NCBI GenBank assembly: GCA_020851035.1 | Contig: JADZDM010000007.1 | Span: forward strand, 1-64,000 | DNA: 64,000 nt | Source of the DNA: Gemmatimonadaceae bacterium | GTDB lineage: Bacteria > Gemmatimonadota > Gemmatimonadetes > Gemmatimonadales > Gemmatimonadaceae | Direction of reading: 5' to 3' | In this document: positions 42,844 to 52,179 of the stretch, piece after piece | Position numbering within the stretch: position 1 is the first letter of the stretch | Layout of the letters: every line of letters starts with the position of its first letter | Notes under the pieces: generated by a model | Databases searched by the model: none | Told to the model about the DNA's origin: nothing | Seen by the model: the letters and a program-made list of their open reading frames with translations, nothing else | Translations under genes and position numbers: made by a program

Positions 42844-45186
42844 CTATCGCGTTGCGACGAACCGCTTCGCCACTCGCCGCGACTGCGGAACGGACGGCCA
42901 AAGCGCACTGGTCCCCCGACCCACGCGAAACGCATAGCAGCTAGACGGATCGATGCAGCCGGTGTTGGTATTGATCGAGACGGAAAGCATCGAAGTCGCG
43001 ACTGAGACCCCGCCCTCCACGATCCTCGCCCGCACAAGGAGCGTTCCGGAGTAGTAAGGCTCGACCCACCGAGCGTAAGTCGGACCCGTGGCCGAGATGG
43101 ACCATGATTGACCGCCGTCGCTCGACACATCCCAACCAATCGTGGATGCAGGCGGCGCATTGACCGCCGTTGCGTACCACGAGTGCGAGCCAGCTTCAGA
43201 AACAAAAGTCGGGCCGGCTATCGTGATGCTCACCTGTGACACCGGCGGTGGTCCTGGGTAGGCCCTGTCAGTATCCCAGCAGTTCGACGGGAGTGAGCAC
43301 ACGAGAACGGGACGGGTCACAATATCGTCTGTCCCAAGGGCATTGTCGTGGAGCTGGAAAGTGACGGAATCCTTGTACGGGGCACCATCGACCGAGCGTG
43401 CGAAGGACACGCGGTTCACGAACACCTTTGCGCCGTCAGCGTCGACATACGACGTCCCGCCGAGACCCTGCATGACGGTGCCGCCAACCCTGGTGCTCCA
43501 GTTGACACTGTAGTTCCCGGATCCAGTATTGGCACTTGGCAGAGCGTTCAGGTGGTTCGCGACGACATTGCTCAGTATGTACCCTTCGCCGTAGGGCTGA
43601 TCGTCCGTATAGTAGGTGACCGGTTGCATGCTGCGCCACCGAACGATGCAGGGCCCTCCGTTCGCGGCACCAGCGTCGAAACCGGTGCCCTCGGCGTTCT
43701 GCAGGCCATTGCAGCCCTTCGATGCGATCAGTCGGTTCACAATCTGCGCCGCAGAGAGATACTGAAAGCGCGCGCGCATCAACGCCACGACGCCGCTGAC
43801 AACCGCCGTGGCGCCGGACGAGCCTTCGAGGCCAACGATACTCGTGCTCCCAAGCGTGCGCGTCGCGCTGCCGACAACTGCACGAATCTTCCACGGATTC
43901 GATCCCAGCCCGTACACGTTTGTCGGGAAGCTACCGTCTTCGAGCATTCCTGACACGGCCAAGACTTCCGCCTGAGCAGCGGGCCACACGGGCGTCGAAC
44001 CATACGGACAGACCTGCGCTGGTGGACCGTCGTAGCAAGTCCCCGCGGCACCAACGTATACGATGCCTAGACCATAGTATCCGCGATCGATCTCGTCGGA
44101 GATCGCCTGGGAGAAACGGGTGAGCCCCCACGCCATGTTGATCACCTTCGCGTGGCGAACAGATGCCGCCATCACAAGGGCTTGGCGCATTTCCCATGTA
44201 CCGCCAAATGTGTTGATGAGCACGTTGTCGTTCCCCCATACGAACGCCATCGAGGCACCATAGGCGACGCCGACGACACCACTTCCATCTCTCGGCGCGC
44301 CGATGATACCCGCGCTGCGTGTGCCATGGGCACATGTCGGAAAGGGGAAATTGTTGGACACGGTCTTGTCGACCGTCAACGCCCGCCCGGCACTTGCACC
44401 CGCGGCAAAGCGGCCCGGAGCGAACTCGGACGCCGGCGACTGATCGAGGCCGGTGTCAGTTACGCCGACCACGACTCCGGTCCCAGTCGTCATCCGCCAC
44501 GCGTTCGCGATGTTCATGCCCCAGAAGGTCCGGAAGGATCGCGAATACTTGTCGGCGCCGGAACCGAGCGTCAACGACAGCAACGAGCTCGAGGACAGGG
44601 GATCCCCAACTCCGCAACTGCTGAACGACTGCACAGGGGCCGATGCAGGTTCGACGTACGACGACGACGGCAGTCGACGAAGCTCCCCGAGCGCTCGGAC
44701 GCCGGAGACCTTCACCACGGCAAGCGGTGCGTGTACGGAATCGACATACGTGACGCGAAGGCCCTTGACCCGAGCCAGTTCATCTGCCTTCTGCACCCAG
44801 GCGTGTCGGGTTAGTGTCGGCACCCCCCGTTCAACCGATCGCAGCGCACCTGGCGCGCGGAGTCCGACGATGACAGCGGAGTCAGTCCGAGCGATGACGG
44901 CCCAGAGCTCGTCATCGCTAAGCGACGTCCAACGTGCTGGCGCCGCACCGCGGTCCTTCAACACCTGTGCGGACACCGCGCCAGCCGCGGCCACTGTCGG
45001 ATCCGTGGGGTCCAGGGAGCAACCTTGGGTCGCGATGCACGCCAGGAGAAGAAGCGCAGCTCGGCAGCGAGCCGCGCGCACATGTCGCGCGATAGCGACT
45101 AGAACGGCGGGCAGAGCGACCCGTGGTTTCGTGGCAGGTCGTGTGCCCGCAGTACACGCTGTCCTTCGGAACCGTCGCACTGACAT
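42844..45186 (-). CDS. Subtilisin-like (S8) serine peptidase lipoprotein
   Basis: 780 residues from ATG at 45186, with GGAGAGCGACT upstream. A basic leader and hydrophobic segment end in a lipobox (ACIATQGCS). The peptidase domain covers about 225-500: Asp244 in GVTDTGLD, His287 in CAHGTRSAGIIG, Ser457 in GLEGSSGATAVVSG. The oxyanion Asn is missing: the block expected as AAGN reads GAAGTC. After it come Ig-like repeats (SVNWSTRVGGTVMQGLGG, ITIAGPTFVSEAGSHSWYA), which are common anchors or binding modules. It probably acts outside the cell, with activity reduced or altered. It lies between the two tRNA-Ser(CGA) copies. Confidence 0.85.
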   Translation of the reverse strand: MSVRRFRRTACTAGTRPATKPRVALPAVLVAIARHVRAARCRAALLLLACIATQGCSLDPTDPTVAAAGAVSAQVLKDRGAAPARWTSLSDDELWAVIARTDSAVIVGLRAPGALRSVERGVPTLTRHAWVQKADELARVKGLRVTYVDSVHAPLAVVKVSGVRALGELRRLPSSSYVEPASAPVQSFSSCGVGDPLSSSSLLSLTLGSGADKYSRSFRTFWGMNIANAWRMTTGTGVVVGVTDTGLDQSPASEFAPGRFAAGASAGRALTVDKTVSNNFPFPTCAHGTRSAGIIGAPRDGSGVVGVAYGASMAFVWGNDNVLINTFGGTWEMRQALVMAASVRHAKVINMAWGLTRFSQAISDEIDRGYYGLGIVYVGAAGTCYDGPPAQVCPYGSTPVWPAAQAEVLAVSGMLEDGSFPTNVYGLGSNPWKIRAVVGSATRTLGSTSIVGLEGSSGATAVVSGVVALMRARFQYLSAAQIVNRLIASKGCNGLQNAEGTGFDAGAANGGPCIVRWRSMQPVTYYTDDQPYGEGYILSNVVANHLNALPSANTGSGNYSVNWSTRVGGTVMQGLGGTSYVDADGAKVFVNRVSFARSVDGAPYKDSVTFQLHDNALGTDDIVTRPVLVCSLPSNCWDTDRAYPGPPPVSQVSITIAGPTFVSEAGSHSWYATAVNAPPASTIGWDVSSDGGQSWSISATGPTYARWVEPYYSGTLLVRARIVEGGVSVATSMLSVSINTNTGCIDPSSCYAFRVGRGTSALWPSVPQSRRVAKRFVATR

Positions 45187-45878
45187 AGTCGCTCTCCAGA
45201 CATAAGGTGGATCAGCACAATAGGAGTCAGCGCCCGTGGTGTGTCAAGGGCGGATCGTGCAGGCCTCGAGTGTCGGAGCTTCTGTCGGAGTTGAGCGGAT
45301 AAGGCCGCATGCAGGGCGCGACCGCCATGCTGAGAGACCACGTGTGTGCCGAGCGATCCCGGACGCAGAAAACTGATACCGTCGGCCTTTGGGGGTTACC
45401 CGAGGTTGTGCATGACACGCGATACTTGCGGCAGGGCTGATGAGTCTTCCTGCCTGATGCGCTGTGCCGTGCCTTGCCGTCCTGCCCTGTGTTACGACTG
45501 CCTGCAGCGTGGGGGGAGTGCGCCCAGGTGCGTCGCGCGCGCTCTGGTGGGGACTGCAGGCACGGCGAACGCAATGCTACATGCTGGGCGGCGAGGCTCC
45601 GCCTGATCAGCAGTCTGCGCCACCTCTTGACCTTGGGAACTCCGCCGCTCGCGGCGTGCCTCGAGACGACACTTCCACAGCGCGCCGCGTTTTCCGCGTC
45701 GGTGTGGATCGCCTCTCTGGGAGAGGCTGGCGCGCCAAGGGATGGGTGACCCTGTTGATAGTGCTCGTCCACATGAACGAGCGAGACCCAGGCCCGCCGA
45801 GGCAGTCGCGCACCCTCTTCCTCAGCGGCCGCTGATCAAGTTCAGCCGCCGGAGGGCGCCACAGGGATCCGACGCGGC

Positions 45879-45899
45879 CCCGCTGAGAATCTCAGCGGG
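45879..45899. repeat. 21-bp palindrome
   Basis: CCCGCTGAGA and its reverse complement meet at one central base (45889). It might be an operator or the tip of a mobile-element end. No gene close by clearly uses it. Confidence 0.5.
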
Positions 45900-45967
45900 C
45901 GCTGCCTCGGCCAACTTCTTCCTCTGAGTAGCGCGCCTGACCGGCCGCCCGGATGCCCCGAAATAGA

Positions 45968-46003
45968 GTCCGGGCCCCACCGAAGCGACGGCGAGACCCG
46001 GAC
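45968..46003 (-). terminator. Hairpin downstream of the intact tRNA-Ser(CGA)
   Basis: GTCCGGG (45968-45974) pairs with CCCGGAC (45997-46003), with a 22-base loop that can pair further. It is about 20 bp beyond the tRNA 3' end on the minus strand. Confidence 0.45.
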
Positions 46004-46018
46004 GACACTGAGTGATGT

Positions 46019-46105
46019 ACACGGACAGGGTGGGATTCGAACCCACGGTACCGTTTCCGGCACGCCGGTTTTCGAGACCGGTTCCTTCAACCACTCGGAC
46101 ACCTG
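46019..46105. repeat. 87-bp perfect direct repeat, right copy
   Basis: Identical to 42481-42567. This copy lies inside an intact tRNA-Ser(CGA) gene. Together the two copies bracket about 3.45 kb with the subtilase gene. Confidence 0.9.
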
Positions 46106-46108
46106 TCC
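46022..46108 (-). tRNA. tRNA-Ser (anticodon CGA), intact copy
   Basis: 87 nt including the discriminator G. The acceptor stem is GGACAGG/CCTGTCC, the D-arm TGTCCGAGTGG, the anticodon arm CCGGTCTCGAAAACCGG with CGA, and the long variable arm and T-arm GGGTTCGAATCCC follow. No CCA is encoded. It shares its acceptor and T-arm with tRNA-Ser(GGA), as expected for tRNAs charged by one seryl-tRNA synthetase. Confidence 0.95.
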
Positions 46109-46150
46109 AGCAACGCCAATGAACCGGCGTAGCCTTTGAGTCTAGGCACT

Positions 46151-46654
46151 TCAGGGCGACGGGTCAACGTCCATGGAGGTCACGGCCTCCTCCCGCCGGC
46201 CGGCGAAGAAGGCCTTCAGCATCGCGCCCGCCTCGTCCGCCAGCACCCCGCCGGCCACCTCGGGCCGGTGGTTCAGCCGCGGATGCCGCAACAGGTCGCC
46301 CACCGACCCCGCCATGCCCGCCTTCGGGTCCCAGGCGGCGAACACCACCCGGTCCACGCGGCTCAGCACGATCGCCCCGGCACACATCGCACACGGCTCC
46401 AGTGTCACGTACAACGTGCAGCCCGTCAGCCGGTCACTGCCGCGGACCGACATGGCCGCGCGCAGCGCGCGCAACTCGGCGTGCTGCGTGGCGTCGGCAT
46501 CACCACGCATGGCGTTGGCGCCGGTGGCGACGAGCGCGTCATCCGCCACCACGCACGCCCCCACCGGCACCTCCCCCCGCGCACGCGCAGCGGTTGCCTC
46601 GTCCAGCGCCACCTGCATCCAGCGCGCGTCGCCCGGACGCGCGAACGCACTCAC
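46151..46654 (-). CDS. tadA: tRNA-specific adenosine deaminase TadA
   Basis: 167 residues from GTG at 46654, overlapping the clpB stop (GTGA). The zinc and catalytic motif is HAELRAL, followed by [15 protein letters not shown] with the two cysteine ligands. The N-terminus [18 protein letters not shown] and the late [16 protein letters not shown] are typical. The enzyme makes inosine at the wobble position of tRNA-Arg(ACG). The gene follows clpB directly and is the last gene of that run. Confidence 0.95.
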   Translation of the reverse strand: MSAFARPGDARWMQVALDEATAARARGEVPVGACVVADDALVATGANAMRGDADATQHAELRALRAAMSVRGSDRLTGCTLYVTLEPCAMCAGAIVLSRVDRVVFAAWDPKAGMAGSVGDLLRHPRLNHRPEVAGGVLADEAGAMLKAFFAGRREEAVTSMDVDPSP

Positions 46655-49302
46655 GCCACCGCTCCCGCCGCGCTTTCCTCCGCCGGTGCCGGCGCCGGCG
46701 CCGATGGTGCGTCCGACACCTGCCGCGTGAACACCAGCGTCTGCCCCGCCCCGGGGGATGCCACCACCGTGTCTCCGTCGTGCAGCGTGCCGTCCAGCAG
46801 CGCCAGCGCCAGCGGGTTCTGCACCATGCGCTGGATCGTGCGCTTCAGCGGCCGCGCGCCGAACGCCGAGTCGTACCCCTCACCCACCAGCAGCTGCTTG
46901 GCCTCGGGCGTGAGCGTGATGTGCAGCTTCCGGGCACCGAGCATGGCGTCCAGCTTCCCGAGCTGCAGGTCCACGATGCTCGCGATCTCGGCCTCGCCCA
47001 GCGGCCGGAACACCACGATGTCGTCGATGCGGTTCAGGAACTCGGGACGGAACTGCTGCCGCAGCATCCCCAGCACTTGTGTCTCCACCAGCGCCCAGTC
47101 CTCGGCGTACCGCTCGAGGATCACCTGGCTGCCGATGTTGCTGGTGAGGATCACCACGGTGTTGCGGAAGTCCACCGTGCGCCCCTGGCTGTCGGTGAGG
47201 CGCCCGTCGTCGAGCAGTTGCAGCAGCACGTTGAACACGTCGGGGTGCGCCTTCTCGATCTCGTCGAAGAGCAACACCGAGTACGGGCGGCGCCGCACGG
47301 CCTCGGTGAGCTGCCCGCCCTCGTCGTAGCCCACGTAGCCCGGCGGCGCGCCGATCAGGCGCGCCACCGCGTGCTTCTCCATGTACTCCGACATGTCGAG
47401 CCGCACCATCGCGCGCTCGTCGTCGAACAGGAAGTCGGCCAGCGCGCGCGCCGTCTCGGTCTTGCCCACGCCGGTGGGGCCGAGGAAGAGGAAGCTGCCG
47501 ATGGGGCGGTTGGGATCCTGCAGGCCGGCGCGCGACCGGCGCACGGCGTTGGACACCGCCGCCACCGCGTCGCGCTGCCCGACCACGCGGCGCGACAGCT
47601 CCTCCTCGAGCTTCGTGAGGCGCTCGCGCTCCGACTCCAGCATGCGCTGCACCGGGATGCCCGTCCACTTCGCGACGACCGCTGCGATGTCGTCGTCGCC
47701 GACCTCCTCCTTCAGGAAGCGGCGCCGCCCGTCCCGCACCGACACCACCGCCTCCGCGTCGGCCAGCTCACGCTGCAGTTGCGGAATGCGCCCGTAGCGG
47801 ATCTCGGCCGCCTGCTGCAGGTCGCCCGTGCGCGCGGCGCTCTCGGCCTCGGTGTTGGCGTGGTCGATGGCCTGCTTGATGCGGCCGACGTCACCCAGGG
47901 CCTGCTTCTCCTGCTGCCACTGCGCCTTCATGGTGGCGCCCTGCGTCTTCAGCTCGGCCAGCTCGCGCTCGAGTGCCACCAGGCGCTCGCGCGCCGGTGC
48001 ATCGGTCTCCTTCTGCATCGCCTGCCGCTCGATCTCGAGCTGCATGACCCGGCGCTCCACCTCGTCGATCGGCTGCGGCAGCGAGTCGATCTCGATGCGC
48101 AGCCGGCTCGCCGCCTCGTCCAGCAGGTCGATGGCCTTGTCGGGCAGGAAGCGGTCGCCGATGTAGCGGTTCGAGAGCGTGGCGGCGGCCACGATGGCCC
48201 CGTCGGTGATGCGCACGCCGTGGTGCGACTCGTAGCGCGCCTTGAGCCCGCGCAGGATCGCGATCGTGTCGTCGAGCGTCGGCTCGCCCACGAACACCGG
48301 CTGGAACCGACGCTCGAGGGCAGCGTCCTTCTCGAGGTGCTTGCGGTATTCGTCGAGCGTGGTGGCACCCACCATGTGCAGCTCGCCGCGTGCGAGCATC
48401 GGCTTCAGCATGTTGCCGGCGTCCATCGACCCCTCGGCCTTGCCGGCGCCGACCAGCGTGTGGAGCTCGTCGATGAACACCACGATCTCCCCCTCGCTGT
48501 CGACGATCTCCTTCAGCACCGCCTTCAGCCGTTCCTCGAACTCGCCGCGGAACTTGGCACCCGCGATCAGCGCGCCAAGGTCGAGCGAGAGGAGGCGCTT
48601 GCCGCGCAGTCCCTCGGGCACGTCGCCGTTGACGATGCGCTGCGCGAGCCCCTCGACGATGGCCGTCTTGCCGACGCCCGGCTCACCGATCAGCACCGGG
48701 TTGTTCTTGGTGCGGCGCGACAGCACCTGGATCACGCGGCGGATCTCGTCGTCGCGGCCGATGACCGGGTCGAGCTTGCCGTCGCGCGCACTCTCGGTGA
48801 GGTCGCGGGTGTAGCGCTGCAGCGCCTGGTAGCGGTTCTCGGGTGACTGGTCCGACACCTTGTGCGACCCGCGCACCGCGGTGAGCGCGGTGGCGAGCGC
48901 CTCGGATGTGGCGCCCATCGCCGTCAGCAGCGCGCGGCTGTCGGTGCCCTTCACCGCCGCGAGTGCGAGCAGGAAGTGCTCGGTGCTGACGTAGTCGTCG
49001 CCGAGGGCCTTCGCATCGGCATCGGCGCGGTCGAACACCTGGTTCAGCTCGCGCGAGACCTGCGGCTGCGCCTCACTCTGCTTCGGATAGCGGGCCGCCT
49101 CGGTCTCGGCGCGCTGCCGGAGCTCGGGCGTCTTGACACCGGCCTTCTGCAGCAGCGGCACCACGATGCCGTCCTGCTGCGCGATGAGCGCCAGCAGGAG
49201 GTGCAGGTCGTAGACCAGCGGGTTGCCGGCACGGCGGGCCAGCGACACCGCCTCGTTGACGGCTTCGCCGGACTTGATGGTGAGGCGGTCTGGATTCAGC
49301 AT
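46651..49302 (-). CDS. clpB: ClpB disaggregase (AAA+ chaperone)
   Basis: 883 residues. The first AAA+ module has Walker [10 protein letters not shown] and Walker [15 protein letters not shown]. The long coiled middle domain (about 400-530, rich in E/Q/R) follows. The second module has Walker [14 protein letters not shown] and Walker [16 protein letters not shown]. The N-domain starts [15 protein letters not shown]. This is the full disaggregase length and it lacks a ClpP-binding loop. ClpB works with DnaK to rescue aggregated proteins. A promoter should lie between its start and the divergent lipoprotein gene at 49490, where I see TTGCAC and TATCGT but no CIRCE or sigma32-like site. Confidence 0.96.
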   Translation of the reverse strand: MLNPDRLTIKSGEAVNEAVSLARRAGNPLVYDLHLLLALIAQQDGIVVPLLQKAGVKTPELRQRAETEAARYPKQSEAQPQVSRELNQVFDRADADAKALGDDYVSTEHFLLALAAVKGTDSRALLTAMGATSEALATALTAVRGSHKVSDQSPENRYQALQRYTRDLTESARDGKLDPVIGRDDEIRRVIQVLSRRTKNNPVLIGEPGVGKTAIVEGLAQRIVNGDVPEGLRGKRLLSLDLGALIAGAKFRGEFEERLKAVLKEIVDSEGEIVVFIDELHTLVGAGKAEGSMDAGNMLKPMLARGELHMVGATTLDEYRKHLEKDAALERRFQPVFVGEPTLDDTIAILRGLKARYESHHGVRITDGAIVAAATLSNRYIGDRFLPDKAIDLLDEAASRLRIEIDSLPQPIDEVERRVMQLEIERQAMQKETDAPARERLVALERELAELKTQGATMKAQWQQEKQALGDVGRIKQAIDHANTEAESAARTGDLQQAAEIRYGRIPQLQRELADAEAVVSVRDGRRRFLKEEVGDDDIAAVVAKWTGIPVQRMLESERERLTKLEEELSRRVVGQRDAVAAVSNAVRRSRAGLQDPNRPIGSFLFLGPTGVGKTETARALADFLFDDERAMVRLDMSEYMEKHAVARLIGAPPGYVGYDEGGQLTEAVRRRPYSVLLFDEIEKAHPDVFNVLLQLLDDGRLTDSQGRTVDFRNTVVILTSNIGSQVILERYAEDWALVETQVLGMLRQQFRPEFLNRIDDIVVFRPLGEAEIASIVDLQLGKLDAMLGARKLHITLTPEAKQLLVGEGYDSAFGARPLKRTIQRMVQNPLALALLDGTLHDGDTVVASPGAGQTLVFTRQVSDAPSAPAPAPAEESAAGAVA

Positions 49303-49442
49303 CGGGAGGTCTGGGATCTGGGGAGAAGCGTCACGATACGCGCATTCACCACGGAAGGTGCAACACGGGGACCTCCGCGACCTGCCACACCGGCCCGCGA
49401 CGGGCGCCGCCGCGCCGTCAGCGTGGCAGGCCGTCGGCCCGA

Positions 49443-49459
49443 CTGGCAGGCCTTGCCAG
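49443..49459. promoter_or_regulatory. Inverted repeat in the clpB/lipoprotein intergenic region
   Basis: CTGGCA and TGCCAG flank a 5-base centre (CTGGCAGGCCTTGCCAG), 31 bp upstream of the lipoprotein start. A further TGGCAGGCC lies close by (49424). It could be an operator for either divergent gene. Confidence 0.35.
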
Positions 49460-49489
49460 CGCCCCGGTCAGCCCGATACGCTCGCAGGC

Positions 49490-49834
49490 ATGAACCGGCA
49501 CCGAATCCCGTCATTCGCGGCGCTCCTCGCCGTCCTCGTCCTCGGCGGTTGCCGAAGCCGGAAGGCCGACCTCGGCATGAGCGACAGCGCCTTCGTCCAG
49601 GTGATGAGCGAGCTGAAGGTGGTGGCGGACGAACCGAAGATCACGCCGGACGTGCGGGCGCAGCGCCGCGACGCCGTGCTCCGCCGGCGCGGTGTCTCGG
49701 CGGCACAGATCGAGGGGCTCTCGACCACACTCACCGAGCACCCCCGCCACGCCCGCGACCTCTGGTCGGCGATCGACCTCAAGGCCATGAAGCTGTCGCA
49801 GGTGAAGAACAACACCGGCGGCGCCGCGCGCTGA
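49490..49834 (+). CDS. Small lipoprotein, unknown
   Basis: 114 residues from ATG at 49490. The signal peptide LLAVLVLGGC ends at a lipobox cysteine about 20 residues in. The mature part is helical and charged (MSDSAFVQVMSELKVVADEPK), resembling the short DUF4296-type lipoproteins in length and position of one conserved-looking block. I cannot assign it firmly. It is divergent from clpB and followed by a hairpin. Confidence 0.65.
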   Translation: MNRHRIPSFAALLAVLVLGGCRSRKADLGMSDSAFVQVMSELKVVADEPKITPDVRAQRRDAVLRRRGVSAAQIEGLSTTLTEHPRHARDLWSAIDLKAMKLSQVKNNTGGAAR

Positions 49835-49849
49835 CCGACGGGCACGGAA

Positions 49850-49882
49850 AAGGGCGCGCCGGAACCCTCCGGGCACGCCCTT
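49850..49882. terminator. Bidirectional terminator between convergent genes
   Basis: AAGGGCG (49850-49856) pairs with CGCCCTT (49876-49882), with an inner CCGG pair. It sits between the lipoprotein gene and the convergent secreted-protein gene, whose stop overlaps its right arm. Confidence 0.65.
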
Positions 49883-50352
49883 CACCGATGAACGACCAGC
49901 TTCTTCACCATGGCCCGTCCGTTCACCTCCAGACGGTACAGGTAGATGCCATCCGGCGCATCCCGCTGCGTGCCATCAACCCGGCCATCCCAGTACGCCT
50001 GATACTGCCGGCAGGTCAGCATCACTCCATTCAGCCGCCGCGCTCCTTCCAGCTCGCCGTTCGGACCGGTGAGCTGGGCTACCGCGACCTCCTGTGCGAG
50101 GAGGTTGTAGATCCGCAACGACACCCGGTACTGCCGCCGGGAGTCCCGGCAGACGGGCGGGTCCCCCACGAAGAACGGGAACCGCGTCTCACCTGCCGTG
50201 GGATTCGGAGAACTCTGCCCGAGGTCGAACCCGTCGGGACGCAGCTTCACCGGCGCGGGGGCCGGCGAGACTGGGGCCTGGGCGAACGACGACACCGGCA
50301 GTGCGACGGCGAGCCCCACGGCCAGGTGCCGTGCGAGTCTCCGCCAGGTCAT
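49882..50352 (-). CDS. Secreted protein with FlgD-like/T9SS-style C-terminal Ig fold
   Basis: 156 residues from ATG at 50352, with GGAG upstream. A signal peptide (HLAVGLAVALPVSSFAQ) precedes FDLGQSSPNPTAGETRFPFF, then RVSLRIYNLLAQEVAVAQL, and the end APDGIYLYRLEVNGRAMVKKLVV. This is the beta-sandwich seen as FlgD Ig or as the C-terminal sorting domain of type IX secretion substrates, here standing alone. No T9SS genes are in the window. The role is unknown. Confidence 0.75.
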   Translation of the reverse strand: MTWRRLARHLAVGLAVALPVSSFAQAPVSPAPAPVKLRPDGFDLGQSSPNPTAGETRFPFFVGDPPVCRDSRRQYRVSLRIYNLLAQEVAVAQLTGPNGELEGARRLNGVMLTCRQYQAYWDGRVDGTQRDAPDGIYLYRLEVNGRAMVKKLVVHR

Positions 50353-50540
50353 GCCACACTCCAAACGAACGAGAGAAGTTTTCTGAGCAACCTCGAGTAA
50401 AGGACCGGTTTCGCCTGCACTTCACGATCAGCCTAGGATATCTCAGTACACCGGTCAAGCAAGCAACGGACCAGCCCGACGCCAGTGCTCACTGCAATCG
50501 GGCACGCCGGCGCTTCAGTGACGACAGCCACACGCAAGGC

Positions 50541-51344
50541 TCAGGTCGCCGCCCAGGCGTCGAAGGCCCGCAGCGGCCGGCCATCGGTGAGGTGCGCGTG
50601 CACGAAGATCCGCAGGAGTCGGCGGTGCGCCCGGACCGTCGGGTCCCCAGCCCCTGCCGATGCCGGCTCCTTTCCGCCGTCGGGCGGGTCGGCCACGAGG
50701 CCGGGGCCACGCAGCGGGCCAGCCGGCTCGCCCGCCAGCCAGCCGCGTACCGTCGCGCGGGCGGTCGCCGGAAGGCGCCGGCAGGGCACCCGGGCTGCGC
50801 AGCCGTCACAGAGCACCCCGCCGGCGTCGGCGCTGAACGACAACTCCAGCCCCGGTGCCAGTTCGCGGTCGCACTGCACGCAGGCGTCCAGCGCCGGCGT
50901 GAACCCTATGGCGGAGAGCAGCCGCCAGATCGCCCGGATCGATTCCACCGCCGGTTCGGCGCCGCCGGTGATCGCGTCCAGCCCATCCCGCAGCGCGTCG
51001 AAGGCGTCGGCCGGCGTGTCGTCGTCCGCCGCCACGCGCAGCATCACCTCCGCCAGCGCCGACGCGCCCTCGAATCGCTCCAGTGACCCGCCGAGTGCCA
51101 CGCGCGAGCGCACCACGTCGAACCGCGCGAGGGTGTGCAGGTCGCGTCCGGGGCGCGTCTCGTACTGCACCTCGCCCTCGGCGAACAGGTCGACGGCCGA
51201 CCCGAACCGTCGCTGCGACGAGCGCGCGCCCCTGGCCATGACGGACTGCACGCCGGCGTCCCGGGTCGCCAGGCGCAGGATGCGCGACGACTCGCTGTAG
51301 TTCAGCGCGTGCAGGACGATGGCGGTGGTGACGACGGAAGGCAC
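50541..51344 (-). CDS. recO: DNA repair protein RecO
   Basis: 267 residues. An N-terminal OB fold (TTAIVLHALNYSESSRILRL) is followed by a helical body with a four-cysteine zinc site (CVQCDRELAP and CDGCAARVPC). RecO loads RecA with RecF/RecR and anneals SSB-coated DNA. The gene is flanked by the ABC transporter genes on the same strand, and the 37 bp spacing may mean transcription together. The length is slightly above the average but normal. Confidence 0.92.
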   Translation of the reverse strand: MPSVVTTAIVLHALNYSESSRILRLATRDAGVQSVMARGARSSQRRFGSAVDLFAEGEVQYETRPGRDLHTLARFDVVRSRVALGGSLERFEGASALAEVMLRVAADDDTPADAFDALRDGLDAITGGAEPAVESIRAIWRLLSAIGFTPALDACVQCDRELAPGLELSFSADAGGVLCDGCAARVPCRRLPATARATVRGWLAGEPAGPLRGPGLVADPPDGGKEPASAGAGDPTVRAHRRLLRIFVHAHLTDGRPLRAFDAWAAT

Positions 51345-51381
51345 ACCCGCAATCTACCGGCATCACACCGGCGGCCGGGGC

Positions 51382-52179
51382 TCACCCGGGGCGTCGCAGC
51401 GGGACCAGCGTGGGAGCGCCGACGGCGGGATCGTGCGACACCACGAGCGGCCAGCCGTACACCGCCTCCAGCACCGACGCCTGCATCACGTCGCGCGGTG
51501 TGCCCGCCGCCGCCACCCGTCCGTCGTGCATCAGGATCAGCACGTCGGCGAAGCGTGCGACCAGCGTGAGCGTGTGGCTCACCAGCACGACCGTCCGCCC
51601 CGCGCGGGCCTCCCGCGAGAGCGTCTCGAACGTGGCCATCTCGTGCGCGACGTCGAGGAAGGTCGTCGGTTCGTCGAGCAGCAGGACCGGAGTGTCTTGT
51701 GCCATGGTGCGCGCCAGCCGCACGCGCTGCCACTCACCGCCGGACAGTTCATCCGTCCGCCGCGACGCGAACGCGACGACGTTGGCGCGTTCCATGGCCG
51801 CCTGCACGATGGCATCGTCCCGCGCCGCGGGGGCATCCCACACGCCAAGGAACGGTGACCGTCCGAGCGCCACGTAGTCCCGTACCAGCATCGGGAACGC
51901 CAGCGACTCGCGCTGGGGCATCACCGCCACCAGGCGGCTCACCTCGCGCGGGGAGGCGTGGAGGAGGTCGGTGTCGCCAACCATGATGCGCCCCGACCGC
52001 TGCGGCATCAGCCCGAGCACGCCACGCACCAGCGAGCTCTTGCCGCTGCCGTTCGGCCCGACGACTGCCGTGATGCTGCCGGGCGCGGCGAGGAACGACA
52101 CAGCCTTCACCACCGGCGTCGCGGTCGGGGCGTACGCGAGCGTGACGCCATCGAAACGGAGTGGAGTGGCGGCGGTCAC
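51382..52179 (-). CDS. ABC transporter ATPase, FecE/BtuD type
   Basis: 265 residues from GTG at 52179, coupled to the permease stop (GTGA). Walker A is GPNGSGKSS, the signature LSGGEWQRVRLARTMAQ, Walker B VLLLDEPTTFLDV and the switch VSHT. The family imports iron-siderophores, haem or cobalamin. No periplasmic binding protein gene is beside it, so the substrate stays open. Confidence 0.93.
   Translation of the reverse strand: MTAATPLRFDGVTLAYAPTATPVVKAVSFLAAPGSITAVVGPNGSGKSSLVRGVLGLMPQRSGRIMVGDTDLLHASPREVSRLVAVMPQRESLAFPMLVRDYVALGRSPFLGVWDAPAARDDAIVQAAMERANVVAFASRRTDELSGGEWQRVRLARTMAQDTPVLLLDEPTTFLDVAHEMATFETLSREARAGRTVVLVSHTLTLVARFADVLILMHDGRVAAAGTPRDVMQASVLEAVYGWPLVVSHDPAVGAPTLVPLRRPG

Larger units (their letters stand above)
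45187..46018. other. Gene-free segment between the subtilase and the intact tRNA-Ser(CGA)
   Basis: About 830 bp with somewhat lower G+C than the core genes and several frames of Arg/Ser-rich shadow type. It contains a perfect palindrome with 10-bp arms, CCCGCTGAGA around 45889 (45879-45899), and, near 45968-46003, a hairpin serving the tRNA. No gene can be supported. Confidence 0.5.

Noticed and set aside
42629-42944. Two overlapping plus-strand frames between tRNA-Ser(CGA) copy 1 and the subtilase
   Set aside because: They overlap each other and the subtilase end, lack start signals and have shadow-like composition.
45227-45772. Minus-strand frame of 181 codons in the gene-poor segment
   Set aside because: Arg/His/Ser/Pro-rich without hydrophobic core or motif. 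Probably chance.
18838-46018. CRISPR array or insertion sequence in the accessory region
   Set aside because: I looked for regularly spaced repeats and for transposase motifs with terminal inverted repeats. None were found. The repeats present are the att cores, their 8-bp arms and the tRNA copies.
49303-49489. CIRCE element or sigma32 promoter upstream of clpB
   Set aside because: No CIRCE inverted repeat (TTAGCACTC-N9-GAGTGCTAA) and no CTTGAA/CCCCAT-type pair is present. Only a weak sigma70-like pair and an unrelated inverted repeat are seen.
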